From assembly GCF_014905175.1 (NCBI RefSeq), contig NC_057788.1, forward strand, positions 15,525,404 to 15,589,403: 64,000 nucleotides of DNA, written 5' to 3'. The translations under genes and the position numbers were made by a program. Shown here in pieces: positions 1 to 12,143 of this stretch; within the stretch, counting starts at the first letter, position 1, and each line of letters starts with the position of its first letter. This stretch comes from Aphidius gifuensis (taxonomy: Eukaryota > Arthropoda > Insecta > Hymenoptera > Braconidae). Under the pieces are notes generated by a model. It had not been told where the DNA came from. It saw nothing but the letters and a program-made list of their open reading frames with translations, and ran no database searches.

Positions 1-690
1 CTGTATATATAATAATACAGCTGTACAGCTGATTGATAAAAACAAGTAGTGACGTCTGGTGTGGAAATTTATAACCTTGGTAGGTAATGTAGAGCAGAAT
101 AACAAAGTGCTGGTGGTGGTAAGATTAGGAACTATCTCCAGTTATTTAAGATAAGGCAGAGTGTTCAGAGGACCACGCCCAAATCACCAGGTCTAGAAGA
201 TGATGTCTATGCAATGCAGCAATAATTATATGCCTGACATACACCAAAATGATATTACACCACAAATTATGGAACAACAAAAAATGTTCAATAATTAAAC
301 AAATTGTTTTATGTTAGCACACTTTAATTAACTTGATGTTCCATCAATTTAATTGATTCATTGTCTTATTAACAAGTTGTTAGTCACTATATAGTTTAAA
401 TAGTATACGAACAATTAATTATGTTATTAAATTATGTGTAAATTTATTGTGAGTCAATGACGGCTGAAAGGTTATGTTACCAACCGACTCTTCATTTGAT
501 ATATAAAGAAACTGTTAATTATTAAAAATAACACTTTATATTATACAATATTATGTTTACTGGTGGATCCGTACTAACAGTATATAAATTGGCAATTAAA
601 TTGACTTTTAAAATCAAAAATTGTGAATTTGGTGAAATATGTACGAGAGACGATGCGCATCGTACGGCGTCCAACCACGCATATATCATA
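1..690. other. AT-rich DNA, no gene seen
   Basis: I see no coding pattern, convincing splice sites or repeat partner in this stretch beyond simple A/T runs. A short string GGACCACGCCC near 171-181 also occurs at the outer end of the inverted repeat near 11971, so it may be a fragment of that repeat family. Confidence 0.4.
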
Positions 691-693
691 ATC

Positions 694-766
694 TCTTGTT
701 TGTTCCACAAGATAGCGTGCCAAACTCTTATGCCAAAGTTCCGAGTTCAAATCCCGGTTAGGGAAA
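694..766 (+). pseudogene. tRNA-like sequence (B-box present)
   Basis: The stretch has the layout of a tRNA or tRNA-derived SINE head. A GATAGCG element occupies the D-arm position and a near-consensus B box (GAGTTCAAATCCC, about 743-755) lies in a T-arm whose 5-bp stem pairs with one mismatch. The anticodon arm pairs poorly, so this is more likely a tRNA pseudogene or SINE head than a working tRNA. Related minus-strand sequences lie at 36187-36257, 36951-37022 and 63611-63686. Confidence 0.4.
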
Positions 767-798
767 ATATTTTTTTTCCAATAATAATAATAATAATG

Positions 799-940
799 AC
801 ACAAAATGGCGTCTTTCAAAAACCAAAGATGACATCAAAAAAAAAATACATTATGGCGTCTTACGAAAAAACCAATATGCCGTCAACAAAATCCAAAATG
901 GCGACTTACAGAAAAAACCAATATGACGTCTTACAAAGAA
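799..940. repeat. Degenerate tandem motif ATGGCGTCTTAC
   Basis: Three to four imperfect copies of a roughly 45-bp unit follow each other. Each holds ATGGCGTCTTAC or a close variant followed by an A-run and CCAA. Open frames through it are probably by-products of the repeat. Confidence 0.45.
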
Positions 941-1189
941 TCGGACTTTATCGTCTTTCATTAAATGATTTACATAATGAGAATGTGTTGGTCCAGGATA
1001 CTCCACAGGATTCAAACTGTTTGACGCAGTTTGCGAATAAATAAAGTCATATAATTGATTCAAATTCTCGACTAAAATTTCATTATAAAATAATGGCAAA
1101 CGGATCCGTCCGGTTTCGTCTTCAGAGGATTTCTGGATTCCCTCAAATACTTTGTTTCCTTTACTCCAGGCAGTCATCGGTAAATAATG

Positions 1190-2848
1190 TTAAAAAATAT
1201 TTCTACATCTCTAAAGTTTCTTCGTGAATATCGTATAATGGCTTTTGACTAAACTTCTGTAGGATAATGAGTCGATATTTTTTGACAATCTTTTACCCAG
1301 GATCTGAGTGAAGATAATGTCCCCAAAGTTTATTTGAGAAATCATAAACGAACATTCCTTTGTGACAAACAAAAACCTCGTTTACGTCAAACGTCTGTGG
1401 ACGCAAAATTTATAGTCAAATCTCTAAGTTATTGGTTGAGTATATTTACGTTTGAAGTCCGGTCTCAAATTATCACGATTATAATATCACAATAATGAAA
1501 AAAACATATTCAACAAAGGTTTCCTTTGCGTTTCGTCATCCAAAAAAATACTTCTTTTAGAATCATTAGCTATAATTTGGATTGCGGATTTTAAACAACG
1601 TTCACTTATACAGTCAACTTACACAACGTACTTTTATATTTATTTCACAAATTTATTGTAAGCACTAAAGTATGTTCTTATTTATTTTTCACCGGATAGT
1701 AAAAAAGGTATATTTGTACTAAAAAATTGGATTGAAGATAACTCGAAAACGAAGAGATTATTTCGTCCATGTATCGGTGATGTAGCCACATCCAGACAAA
1801 AAGATCGGTGTAATGAATTGAAATGAACTCCAAAGCTACCACAAAAAACATGGTCAAAGTATGAAGTCGAAGTTTGAGGATGTGAGGTAATTAAATCATT
1901 ACTAAACTTATCTATCTACAATTAACAATCTAAAAAGCGCGGGCTTAATGAAAAAGCTTCTTTTTTTTATTATCTTTCTTGTTGACCACACATACGACTA
2001 CTGATAGCCAAAAACATAAAATATAATAAAAAAAATATAAACAATAAATTCGAAAAAATAATTGATTTAAACGGAATAAGAAAGGGTAATAATAACCAAA
2101 AAATTCAGTTGTTATTATCGTGAAACTCAGACGACTACATCATGTAATTTGATTATTATATAAGAAAATAATCAATCATTTGCACATACTTGTAATTTAG
2201 TAATTAATGTTTTTAAATTTTCCCCCTCAACTTTTCTTCCCCGCATTGCTTCAGCGTGTAGGTCTATCTCTTCATAAATAGGAGAGATCGGTGATCCCGC
2301 AACCAACCCGTCTGATGACATTTCTCACTAAGTATTATTATCGACGGACGAAAAAAATGATATAAAGAATTGAATTCAATGAAAGATTTCAAAAATTTGA
2401 TTCGTAAGGAGTTTAACGCAATAAAATATAAAATATTGAGTTTGTTTGTTCGTGTAAAAAGTAAAAATATAAATGATACATATCGCTTGATAATGAAAAA
2501 AAAAATTGACTCCTGCGACGAAGTATAAAGTTGAAAAAATTATAAATATGTATATAAATATTTTTGTAATTTTTTTGTATGTAAAAAAAAAATTATGTAA
2601 GTGTATAGTGTTCCCAAAATATTTTATAGCTTAAAAAAAATGAGTTATCAATCTACGTTACACAATAAAAAAATCCCACTTCTGACACCTATTTTGTTAC
2701 GTACCAAGTTGATAAATTAGTATTCAACTATGAAATAACAAAAAAAAAAAGAATATGTAAATCAAAAGTTTTAAAGGAAAATAATCATAGAATAATGAGA
2801 ATGAATTAACTAGATATTTTCGTTAATATTAGAAATCCTAATATTAGA
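1190..2848. other. Intergenic, no gene seen
   Basis: This 1.6-kb stretch is AT-rich with stops in all frames and many A- or T-runs. I recognise no conserved protein, RNA or terminal repeat in it. Confidence 0.4.
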
Positions 2849-2945
2849 GGGGCCCGGTCCACCTGATCGGACTATGAGATACGTAACCAAACCTGAGGGA
2901 ACTATCGTGAACCAAGCATAGTGTTACATACGCCTATATTATATT
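2849..2945 (+). repeat. Inverted repeat, left copy
   Basis: Starting at GGGGCCCGGTCCACCTGA, this block matches the reverse complement of 11876-11971 over about 95 bp at roughly 80 percent by eye. Shared strings include GGTCCACCTGA, TACGTAAC, GTGAACCAAG, ATAGTGT and CGCCTATATTA. The two outer ends point away from each other, as the termini of a single element of about 9.1 kb would. No target-site duplication is visible, so two independent insertions of one short repeat are equally possible. Confidence 0.6.
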
Positions 2946-3649
2946 GCGACTATACTATGGCAAAATACTGACGTCACAAGTATCATAAGTGTAGGAGCAA
3001 ATATTCTACATATAAAATGAGTATTTTGTATAGGGAACCATACAGCGATCCATCCGTGACCAGGTCTTACACATACGTTGCCATTGCAATAATAATATAT
3101 CTCAATATTATTATTATTGTTATTATTTACAGCGATCCATTCGTGAACTCACACGTACACATTTATGTGTGATGATGGTCTACTCGTAGTAGACTTGACC
3201 CTCCACAGTGCCTATGCAGTGACCCTTAGAATTATTAACAATTAACTCCTATTAATTGTTAACAATTCAGTTGACATGCAAATAAATAATTAGATCTCTC
3301 TTGTTAATTATTATTTCGAGAACCAGCGAAATAATAAATTTCGTTACAGTATCGAATGTGTAAAAATCTATGCAAAATCGGGTATACTCGTCAAGTGTGC
3401 AGAGTCATCAGTGTAACCTGGAAAATTGAATTACATACAGAATAATTCAATATTTTTTTTTTGATTTCTCATGCTACCACATACCTGATTGTTGCTGAAC
3501 TTATAGTCAATTCTTTCTTTTGCAACTACCTAGATGCATTCAACAAAAACTAACATTTTTTTTTTCTTAGAGTTTGCTTTTATTGTTTTCTCAGTGAAGC
3601 AAATTAGTTATTGATTAATTTAAACACTGACTCTACAACTACGCAAAAT

Positions 3650-5624
3650 TACGGAAGCCGGGTAGGGACATAGAGTGCTTACGTGTAATCGTACGAACGA
3701 AAACAGCAAACTCAAGAAAAAATAATAAAAATCGGCGCGCGCATGCTTAATCCGCCATATTATTTAATATTGTTATTAATAATAAATAAATCAGAACAAA
3801 TGATTCATGTATTGCACGTCTTATTCAGTGATAATTGTTTATTAAATTCTTTTGTTTTGATCAATAATATTATTATATTATTAACAATATTTATATATCT
3901 ATAATATAAATTAATAATCCACTGTTGACGTCAATTATAATAATAAATGTATGTGTTTGCGATATTGTTGAGACGCTGTCAAGGTTATGTTTATGTTTAT
4001 AATGTGAAATCTTAAATAATTGCAACATTCGTATCATTCTAAGTAGACAATTCTACACAATACTATCTAAAAATGAGTGACTCTGTAAGTAGTAAATATT
4101 TTTTTAAATAGTATTGTTTAAAACAATCATTTGTTCATGACTAATCACCTGTTGTTTTTAGTTAAAAACTTTTAAGGCAACTTGTGGTCGTAACAAATAC
4201 AAATTGACATTAACTTCAACTCTAAAATTAAGTGATCTTAAAAATGTAATTTCAAATGTAACTGGTCTTTCTTATTAAAAAGAAGATGGTGATGATACTG
4301 TATCGGTTGTTCCTATGATAGACGGTAAATTAATCATTATGATATCTTTTATCTGAAATATTTTCGTCAGTTAATGCACCACAAAATATTTAATAATTTT
4401 CTTTTTAACAATATTTCAGCATCCTTTAGCTAATTTCAATGCTCAAAAATCAAGAAAACTAATGGAGATCGTTAAAGAATTACCACCAACCCCACCTTCA
4501 CTATCAGCAGAAAATTCATATGACAGTGATGACAGTTAAATGGGTCCACCAAAAAAAGTAATATTTTTTTTAAATTTGTCATACTAATATTTTGTGATAT
4601 TCGTTTTATATTTTTGAATTTTTTTTCAGATTCGTCAATTGACACAAAAAAAGGAAGCCCCATGTGGAAAGAAAATTGTGAACAAATATATTACGATTAG
4701 ATGGATTCATTATTTTTTTGGAAGTGAAAAACCATACTCAAGAAAAAATGTAAACGATCAAAGTAGTATTAAATTAGAACTAATTGAATCAAAGCAATAC
4801 AACGTTGCATATATTCGTTAAGCTGGTCTGAAATTTTTTAATGATACATATACAAAAAGAGAATACTCTTTCATGGAGTTAACAATTGAACTGGGAAATT
4901 GGGATAAAGAAGTTATCAAAGATTTTGGAATTAATGGTCATAGTTGTGGTTTATTCCAGTATTTAAAATATCACAAAATGCAACCATCACGTACTATTTC
5001 TTTATAACCATATCCTTCTCTATGATAATATTCAATCAGTTTATTCCTGTATTCAACTACATCATCATGACCAGCCTGACCAACTCCAATTACACCAGCA
5101 CCACCAGCATCTGTCATTTCATATTTAATATTGCATAATTATATACAGAGCATTAACTACAGCATAGTCATTTGATTTGATTTTTTATATTAATTACCTG
5201 TGTTATTAAAATTATTAGTTGAGGAGTTATCTTGACGTATGAGTGTTTATATAAATAACACGTATTTATAAATATTTAATACTTTTATTGAATTAATTAA
5301 TATCTATATTGTAGCAAGGTTTATTATCATTTTCTTTAAATTTCATGTATTTTTAAAAGATTTGATATTATTATTAAATAAATTTATATATCAATATTGG
5401 AACAGATTTGGAGCAATGTTTATAATTATTTATTGACATTTGACAGAATGAAATTATAAATAACAATAAATAATATGGCGGATTAAACATGCGCGCGCCG
5501 ATTTTTATTATTTTTTCTTGAGTGCTTACTTGCAATCGTTCTTCGCACGTACGCTAACTTTAGTTTGTCTGTTTGCGTTCGTACGATTGCACGTAAGGAC
5601 TCGATGCCCCTACCCGGCTTCCGT
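3650..5624. mobile_element. TIR DNA transposon carrying a multi-exon gene
   Basis: The ends are terminal inverted repeats starting TACGGAAGCCGGGTAGGG. The left arm (3650-3770) and right arm (about 5475-5624) match through ATCGTACGAACG, the GCGCGCGC-containing block and TAATCCGCCATATTATT. The right arm has about 65 extra bases. The flanks CAAAAT and CAAAAG are a weak 5/6 candidate for a target duplication. The interior holds a decayed spliced gene on the plus strand. No DDE transposase motif is recognisable, so the superfamily is unassigned and the copy may be non-autonomous. Confidence 0.7.
4073..5148 (+). pseudogene. Four-exon gene relic inside the TIR element
   Basis: A plausible exon chain is 4073-4084 (ATG AGT GAC TCT, donor GTAAGT), 4162-4324 (after TTTTTAG, donor GTAAAT), about 4431-4555 (acceptor CCTTTAG) and a last exon from 4631 after TTTTTTTCAG. 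The frame runs through the junctions but holds stops after GLSY (exon 2), SYDSDDS (exon 3) and VAYIR (exon 4), so the copy is dead. Exon 3 has an acidic Pro/Ser-rich patch (ELPPTPPSLSAENS) and exon 4 a basic start. I do not recognise the family. It could be a DNA-binding accessory protein of the transposon or a captured host gene. Confidence 0.45.
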
Positions 5625-5847
5625 ACAAAAGACACTTGTACTTGACAAAATTCTAATTAAAAAAAAAAACAAAATTTAATGAATATTTTTATAATTATTT
5701 TTTATTTTTTCGTATTTTAAATTCCAAATTTGAATTATTATCAGAATAATAAAAAGTACATTTCCAGCAGATTATTTGTGAATTATTATCACTATAATTC
5801 TATTTTTATGTTTATTCAATTTCTTATTATTTAAATATTTGATTAAA

Positions 5848-5966
5848 ACTTATCTTTAACAACTGCTTTTTCAATATCAAATGCCCAACCAAGAAACAAA
5901 ATAATTTCACTTGGCTTGTGTCAAATTGCAATCATAAATTGACGATTCATATTAAACTTTTTCGGC
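5848..5966 (-). pseudogene. Possible serpin C-terminal relic
   Basis: Read on the minus strand this encodes FNMNRQFMIAI, a stop, then HKPSEIILFLGWAFD. The spacing and hydrophobic pattern resemble the serpin C-terminal signature, in which a conserved F-N-x-x-x-P-F strand is followed by an I-L-F-x-G strand ending the fold. The upstream DNA to about 7480 has further broken frames on the same strand that might be the rest of a serpin, but none shows a motif I can name. Stops and frameshifts make it a pseudogene if the assignment is right. The similarity is short and could be chance. Confidence 0.3.
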
Positions 5967-6179
5967 CGTTCTAGTGATTTTGAATATCGCATTTCAAGTG
6001 TTTGACTTTGCTGTCCACAACATTAACAAAACAGTTTTATGATGTTCGCTTGTTCTTCCAGATAACGAGCTGATGTGCAGGTTCAGCAAAGAAACAAATA
6101 ACGACATGGTAACGAGATTGAGTCTAGCACTAATCCCCGGCAAAAAAGGCATAAAGCAGCATCAATTTTTTCAACGATA

Positions 6180-7990
6180 ATATATAGAGACGAAATTTCA
6201 ATAGTTTTAAAGAAAAAAATAAATTTAATATTTCACGTATTGAAAGAGTGAAGCTTTCATTTTTTGCATCACGTTGAAATATTGACACTACATCATTATT
6301 GAATCGTAAAATATCAATTCTTTCATTCCGTTGAGATAATTGAACACCTGTTATAGATATTTTTTGTGAATATTATTTTTTAACTTCTAAAAGAAATGAA
6401 TGAAATTCATAACTCATATTTATAACATGTACTTACTTATAACATAAACAGTAGAATTTTGAAACTCATCAACTGAAGCTTAATCAGTCAAAATATAGTC
6501 ATTTCTAAATGCCTGTGAAACATTGTTTTAGCATGCCGATAATCTTGTTACACTCATCTCTACTTGCTAGGGAAAGTCCCACTTTCTACACAAAATTCTT
6601 TACTGATCGATATATTTATGTGAAACGGGTTCTTTTACTTTATAAACACTAACCATTGAACTTGCTTCAGTCCTCACAAAAGCTTGGAAATATTTCAATT
6701 CTTTCCAAATATTTGAGCGTTATATAATAATATTTCAATAAATAATTAAAAATTTGTAAACTAAAAGTACTTTTATGATAATTCAAAAATACATAAATTT
6801 TTTTGATTAAATAATTGATGAATATATATATACAATCACATTCGAAAGAGAGCAAAATATGTAATAATAGATACAAAATGTCGAGATAACAATAGATGAA
6901 TAATATCCTCACTCATAAACACGCAAATTTTAAGATGAGATCCCATCCGTACCTGCATCCTATGATAATAGGCTTCGATAGAATTCTCACCATTTACAGG
7001 ATCCTTCTGGCACAACTCCATCTGGCTAATATCTTTAATAATAATTATTGATAAAATCTGATTCAAAAAACTCAATGCATGTGGTGCAGTTCGTTGAATT
7101 GTAATATTCAATGAATATCGTCGACAGGCAACAATGCTGAACCTATCAATTTAGAATAAACTGCTAATGCCACATTCCGCGATACCAGTCTGTCGATGAA
7201 ATCTTTTTCTTTTGCTATTATTCAAAGAGCATATTCAAAGAGCTGTATTCAAAGAAAATAGATAGAGTAGATACGAATTATTCTAAATTTAGTAAAAGAA
7301 ACAGTTTTGTAATGATTATATTACCCACCTGATAGGAATGGAGAGTAAATTATTGTTGCATTTGATTTCATCCTCCGGATTTCATTTTTAATAACAGTTA
7401 CAGGACCAACACGAACGGTTTATGGTTAAATATTTGTTGCCACAGGGGTACGAGAAATGTCAAACACTGCACAATATGCTAATCCTGTTTTCTGAGTCAT
7501 AAAATATTTATATATTTTCTCATATGAATAGAGAAAAAAAAACTTTTATGGGAAATAATTAATAAATCGATTTTACTCACAGTGTTATCAATTTTTACCA
7601 TATTGTAAGAAATTGATAAATTTCCAATCGATGAGACATATTTCGAATATTTTCAAGAGCTATTGAAAATTGGAGATCTCAGCTCACTGTGACTAACGTC
7701 ACATAATCCACCCAACTTGTTTCGATCGATAGCGACTTCGACTTTTCATTCGTCTCGAAATTGATGGATACTTGATGGATATTCCAAATAATTGATAAAA
7801 AATAAAACAAAATTCCATAATTCATTATTATCGATTTCACGGAATAAATTTAACATCCATACAATATCATTGAATTAATAAGAATTTTTTAATTCAAAAC
7901 GTAACAAATATTATATTAAATTTTGATAATTCTTGGTAATTAAATAATATTAAAAAAAAATAAAAAGTAAGTTGTGATACATATGAAATA
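6180..7990. other. Broken minus-strand frames, no assignable gene
   Basis: Several short minus-strand open stretches occur, for example 7111-6836 and around 7480-7330. They share the strand of the serpin-like relic at 5848-5966 and may be decayed exons of one gene. I cannot support a function for any of them. Confidence 0.25.
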
Positions 7991-8106
7991 AAATCAATAT
8001 ATCAATTCAATATCGATTATTTGATCAGTTTTGGCATTCGGAGGAAAAATTAAGATGGGAACATTAGAAAATACAGGTCTACCTAAAACGACCGAAAAAA
8101 AAAATC

Positions 8107-8709
8107 TTGGAAAAATATTCAAGAAATAGAAAGATGCATTTGGAAGCTCTAAAGGTAAATGTACCAGTTTTAATGACTCCACTGGCCACTACAAAAGACC
8201 AACATTTCATTGAAACACAAAATTGTATTGGCTCAGCCATTGGAGCACTAAGCTCAGCTATATTTATAATGCTAAATGCTGCCCCTGGTGAAAATATTGA
8301 TCAAGGAGAATTTTCATAATACCTGTCTCACACTGGACTAATAACTGACAGTTTTTACAAATTGTTAATGATAAGAAAATTTTTCATCACACCATTGATG
8401 GATAAAATTTATAAATCAACCTTGTATGATGCAATACCAGATGGCTTTCTGAAAAAAATCTCTCTGACCAGGTTAAAGATGCAAAAATCCTGGAAAAAAC
8501 AAGTGCAAGCATTAAAGCATCAAATTAATCCGCAAGGAAAACAAATACCCAAAAAAATTCAGGAAACTCGAAGATCTCATCTGCAAATTACTAGCAGGTG
8601 GGACCATATCACAAGCCATCACCAAGAAAAGATCATACTCGAACCAGTCGAACTCAAAATCATAGAGCCATCACCATCGAGCGACACATCAACTAAGGCA
8701 AATAAATAA
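8107..8709 (+). pseudogene. Possible Gag-like fragment
   Basis: Two plus-strand frames, 8107-8319 and 8362-8709, lie in the same frame, separated by a stop. Read through, they give a helical middle (GALSSAIFIMLNAAPGENI) followed by a stretch ending PDGFLKKISLTRLKMQKSW and a basic, Gln/Lys-rich tail. The pattern recalls short Gag-like proteins of arthropod retroelements, where a helical domain is followed by a hydrophobic-G-x-x-hydrophobic segment and a basic tail. There is no zinc knuckle and no reverse transcriptase nearby. An exon of an unrelated host gene remains possible. Confidence 0.3.
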
Positions 8710-10149
8710 GGTAACAGCTAATCGTTCGCAAAATTTCTCAAACAATTGAAAAGATATTACTTATGATAAATACATTATTAATTCTTTACTGAGAAAATTT
8801 TCAGATTTTCGGGAAAAAATTTTTTTGGATGAAGAAATATAAAATTAACCGTGAACTACTTTATTTACGAAAATGTCGATATGATCAAGAAGAATGCCAT
8901 GTGTCAGTAATATGAAACTTTAGTTAATTGAAAAAAAAAAACCTTAAATTATATTTTTGAATATATCAACATGATTTTATATTTCGACAATTATTTAGTA
9001 TGAAAAAATTTTTAATTGTGATAAAAATATTTTGGTGGAATAGAGAAAAGAAATAAACAATGGAATCTTTATGTCCTTCAATTGGCATCGGTTTTTCTCA
9101 ATTTGAGAAAAATATGTATTGAACGATTCCACAAAAGTTTTTAAAATATTAAAATATTAAGGATTTTAAAAACAATTTATATGAAATGCAGAAGATTAAT
9201 ATTTTCATATAAATAAGTTTTAATTATTAATATTTAAATTTTAGTTCTGTAAATAATAAGCTTTACTAGTGCTGTCAAAATGTCGATTTACGAAAAAACA
9301 TTCTTTTATAAAAGCAATTTTGTCTTTTTTCTCCGGAAATTATTATCGGTTGAAATAGATCTGTTTGTTTCAGAAAGACTGCTAAAAAGCTCAAGTAATA
9401 AAAATTCACTTTAGTCACAAAAATTAGTAATGCTATACGATTCAATTTATTTTTAAATGAAGAAATAATCTCTCAATCATATTAAACATTGATTGAAGAA
9501 AAAAAAAATAAATTCAATGGAGCCAGGGATAAATAACTTTGAAAAATTATGTCGTGTAATCAGAATAATTAAATGCTCAATAGCAAAAATAAAGGTTCTG
9601 AAAAAAACACAAAAAAATTCTGCAGAAATAATTATAATCTCGAATGAAGAAAAAATTAGTATATTAAGAAAAGAGAGAATCTTATTCTAAGAAAATAATG
9701 TTTGTAATCATTTATTGGAAAGTTCAGAGATGTGAATATGATTATAAATGAAATCATTGTTTTCCCAATTTAAAAAAAAAAAAAAAATTTCATCTTGACG
9801 TATAATGTTTCAATCAATTGAAATGTAGAGAGTTTTTAAAATGATAAATATAGAGCCATCTCATTTCTACTTCATTTGTAAATAAATGCATTGAGATTCA
9901 AAACTTTTATATTTCATATTTTTTAATAATAAATTGTGCATTAACTTAAAAATTCTCGAGTAGAAAAGAAATTTTCTTCAATGGAGATTTTAATATGTAT
10001 ATTCCATGCAATACTTGATACAATAAATTTTAGAATGAAAATTATCGATCGTTAATATTAATTATCGATACATATATTATATGTATAGCTATGAAAAAAT
10101 TAAAGAAAAAAACAATTCTGCTGTACCATCAATCGTAAAATAACCAACA
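8710..10149. other. Intergenic, no gene seen
   Basis: AT-rich DNA with long A-runs (for example 9770-9787). The short lysine/isoleucine-rich frame at 9493-9690 has the composition expected of random AT-rich DNA and is not accepted as a gene. Confidence 0.4.
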
Positions 10150-10560
10150 AATTTTCTGCATAAACACAAGTATATGCATGGAGGGAAAAATTCAGGGGAA
10201 GCGATACGCGTGGGGTATGGCACGACGTATCCGAAGAAATGTGTGTATTTCAACTTAAAAATTTATTTTTTAGTAAGATTTGTTACCTGGCTTTTATTGA
10301 GTTGTATATCTTTTTCAATATTCGGTAGAAAAAATCGAGAGTAGGCTTATTGGAAAGAGAGGCATCGGTATATATACTGAAACTATTTTTAGTTTTTTTT
10401 CTAACATTAATTAAAGAGATAGAACAGAAATTCAAACTCGTGACGTCACAGACCGCTGACTTAAAATACTTATACGGTAAGGTCTCGTACTAGAGTGAAA
10501 TTAAGGGGAGACTCTACCGAGTCTCTTGATATCGAGAAAAATTTTATGTGATTAAAATGT
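10150..10560 (+). repeat. Dispersed repeat, copy 1
   Basis: This block aligns with 23280-23690. Shared landmarks in order are AGTAGGCTTATT(G/A)GAAAGA, GACGTCACAGA, AATACTTATA followed by GGTAAG, and a short hairpin GAGACTCTACCGAGTCTC (GAGACCCTACCGGGTCTC in the second copy). No ORF is present. It is a diverged non-coding repeat whose boundaries I cannot fix. Confidence 0.6.
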
Positions 10561-11149
10561 AAGAAAAAGAACGTATCAAGGGCACGTATAGAAGCCCTGT
10601 GTTTTTCAAGATAACCTAGATATGCGCATGATAAACTAACTCCATTACTTGTTTAAGTATTATTAAAAAAATTATTTATCTGACTGCATCCTTCCGTTTA
10701 TACCATTCAAAACTGCGTATTATTTTTTCATAATTTATTTTTTTGAATAAACAAGTGCCTAAGAAAAAAAATGCATTTAAGGAAAAGGGAATTAGTTGTA
10801 CTGTTATGCTTTAAAAAATTATTCATCCAGCTGCATCCTTCTTCTTAGGTATTTAATTCAATTCATCAACCAAGTGAAAGTCTTTTTTTAATTGTGGTAA
10901 TTTTGAAATGCATTGATAAAAATTAATTGGCTAAGGAGTAGAATGTGAAAGAGAAACATCAAACTACACAATGTGAACTCAACTATGAATTATAAAATCA
11001 GACCTAAATTGCTGTTTTATCACTTTTAATTATTACTATATAATCTAGGATGGGCATATTGTGAGTTTTTGAATTGTTTACAATTATCCATGGATAAAAG
11101 GTTTGAAACGTTTGAAACAGGATAAAATGGATAAAACTCACGTGATCTG

Positions 11150-11875
11150 TCATTAGCTGAAATTTTTACAATATAATTATTTTTAGCTACATCTTTTCCT
11201 TAGCTACTGCCTTTCCTTAGTCATTAATGTGATTAACAATTAAAGTACAACTGTAATTCATTTTTGGAAAATAAAAATATCAAAGAAAGAGCAGTAGCTA
11301 AGGAAAGGATGTAGCTAAGAAATTAATGTTGCCAAATGAATTATGTTTTAAGCAAAATTAATTCCTCAAAACATAATTTTTTTGGCAACCGTAATTCCTT
11401 GGCTCCATTTTTTTCTTAGCTACTGCTTTTCCTTGGGATTTTCATTTATTAAATAAAATACATGAGAGACTATTTTTAAAGAATAAAAATGGCTAAGGAA
11501 AAAATGTCGCTGAGGAATTAAGGTTGCTAAAAATTATGTTTCGAGAGATTAATGTTGCTTGAAACATAATTTTTTGGCAACCTTAATTTTTGAGCTACAT
11601 CTTTTTTTCAGCTACTGCACTTTCTTGGCCATTTCCTTTTTTTATTATTTTAGATAAATAAAAATCACAGGGACAAGTCGTAGCTAAGGAAAAACAGTTG
11701 CTAAGGCCATTTTTATTTTCATAGAAAAATTTCACATGTATATTATTTATTAAATAAATAAAAGTCCGAAGGAAAAGTAGTAGCTGAAAAAAAGATAAAG
11801 CTAAGGAATTAAGGTTGCCAAAAAGTTATGTTTTAATGTTGCTTAAAACATAATTTTTTTAGCAACATCAATTTC
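11150..11875. repeat. Alternating inverted copies of a TTAGCTAC motif block
   Basis: The motif CTTAGCTACATCTTTTCC with CTTAGCTACTGC occurs repeatedly in alternating orientation, separated by an ATTAAGGTTGCCAAAA / TTTTGGCAACCTTAAT pair. The whole can fold into a chain of hairpins. A related but simpler cluster lies at 26640-26860. The block abuts the right inverted repeat at 11876. Confidence 0.6.
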
Positions 11876-11971
11876 TATGTAATATAGGCGTGTAATACAC
11901 TATACTTGGTTCACGTTAGCTCGTTTCAGGTTAAGTTACGTATTTGATGATCCCTTCAGGTGGACCACGCC
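11876..11971 (-). repeat. Inverted repeat, right copy
   Basis: Reverse-complement partner of 2849-2945. It ends at CAGGTGGACCACGCCC. See the left copy for the comparison and for the doubt over whether the pair bounds a single element. Confidence 0.6.
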
Positions 11972-12143
11972 CTTTTACTATTTCTGAGACTAAGTTAGAA
12001 TCAAGTTTTGCTCTCGTTACTCCCACGGTTGTTGGCTTCCGAGATAACCAACATGGCTCCTCCCGGTGATTAGGAGGAGGATGGTGAGAAATCCTCGTTA
12101 AAAACCTTGGTCAATAGTTTTCAGGAAATCAGTTACAATAGAT

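Noticed and set aside
851..1177. 108-codon minus-strand frame near the window start
   Set aside because: Its C-terminal half reads through the ATGGCGTCTTAC repeat. The N-terminal part has no recognised domain or splice partner.
9493..9690. 65-codon Lys/Ile-rich ORF
   Set aside because: Composition is that of random AT-rich DNA, with no domain or splice context.
2849..11971. A second Polinton bounded by the inverted pair
   Set aside because: No polymerase, integrase, ATPase or capsid sequence lies between the repeats, and no 6-bp duplication is seen.
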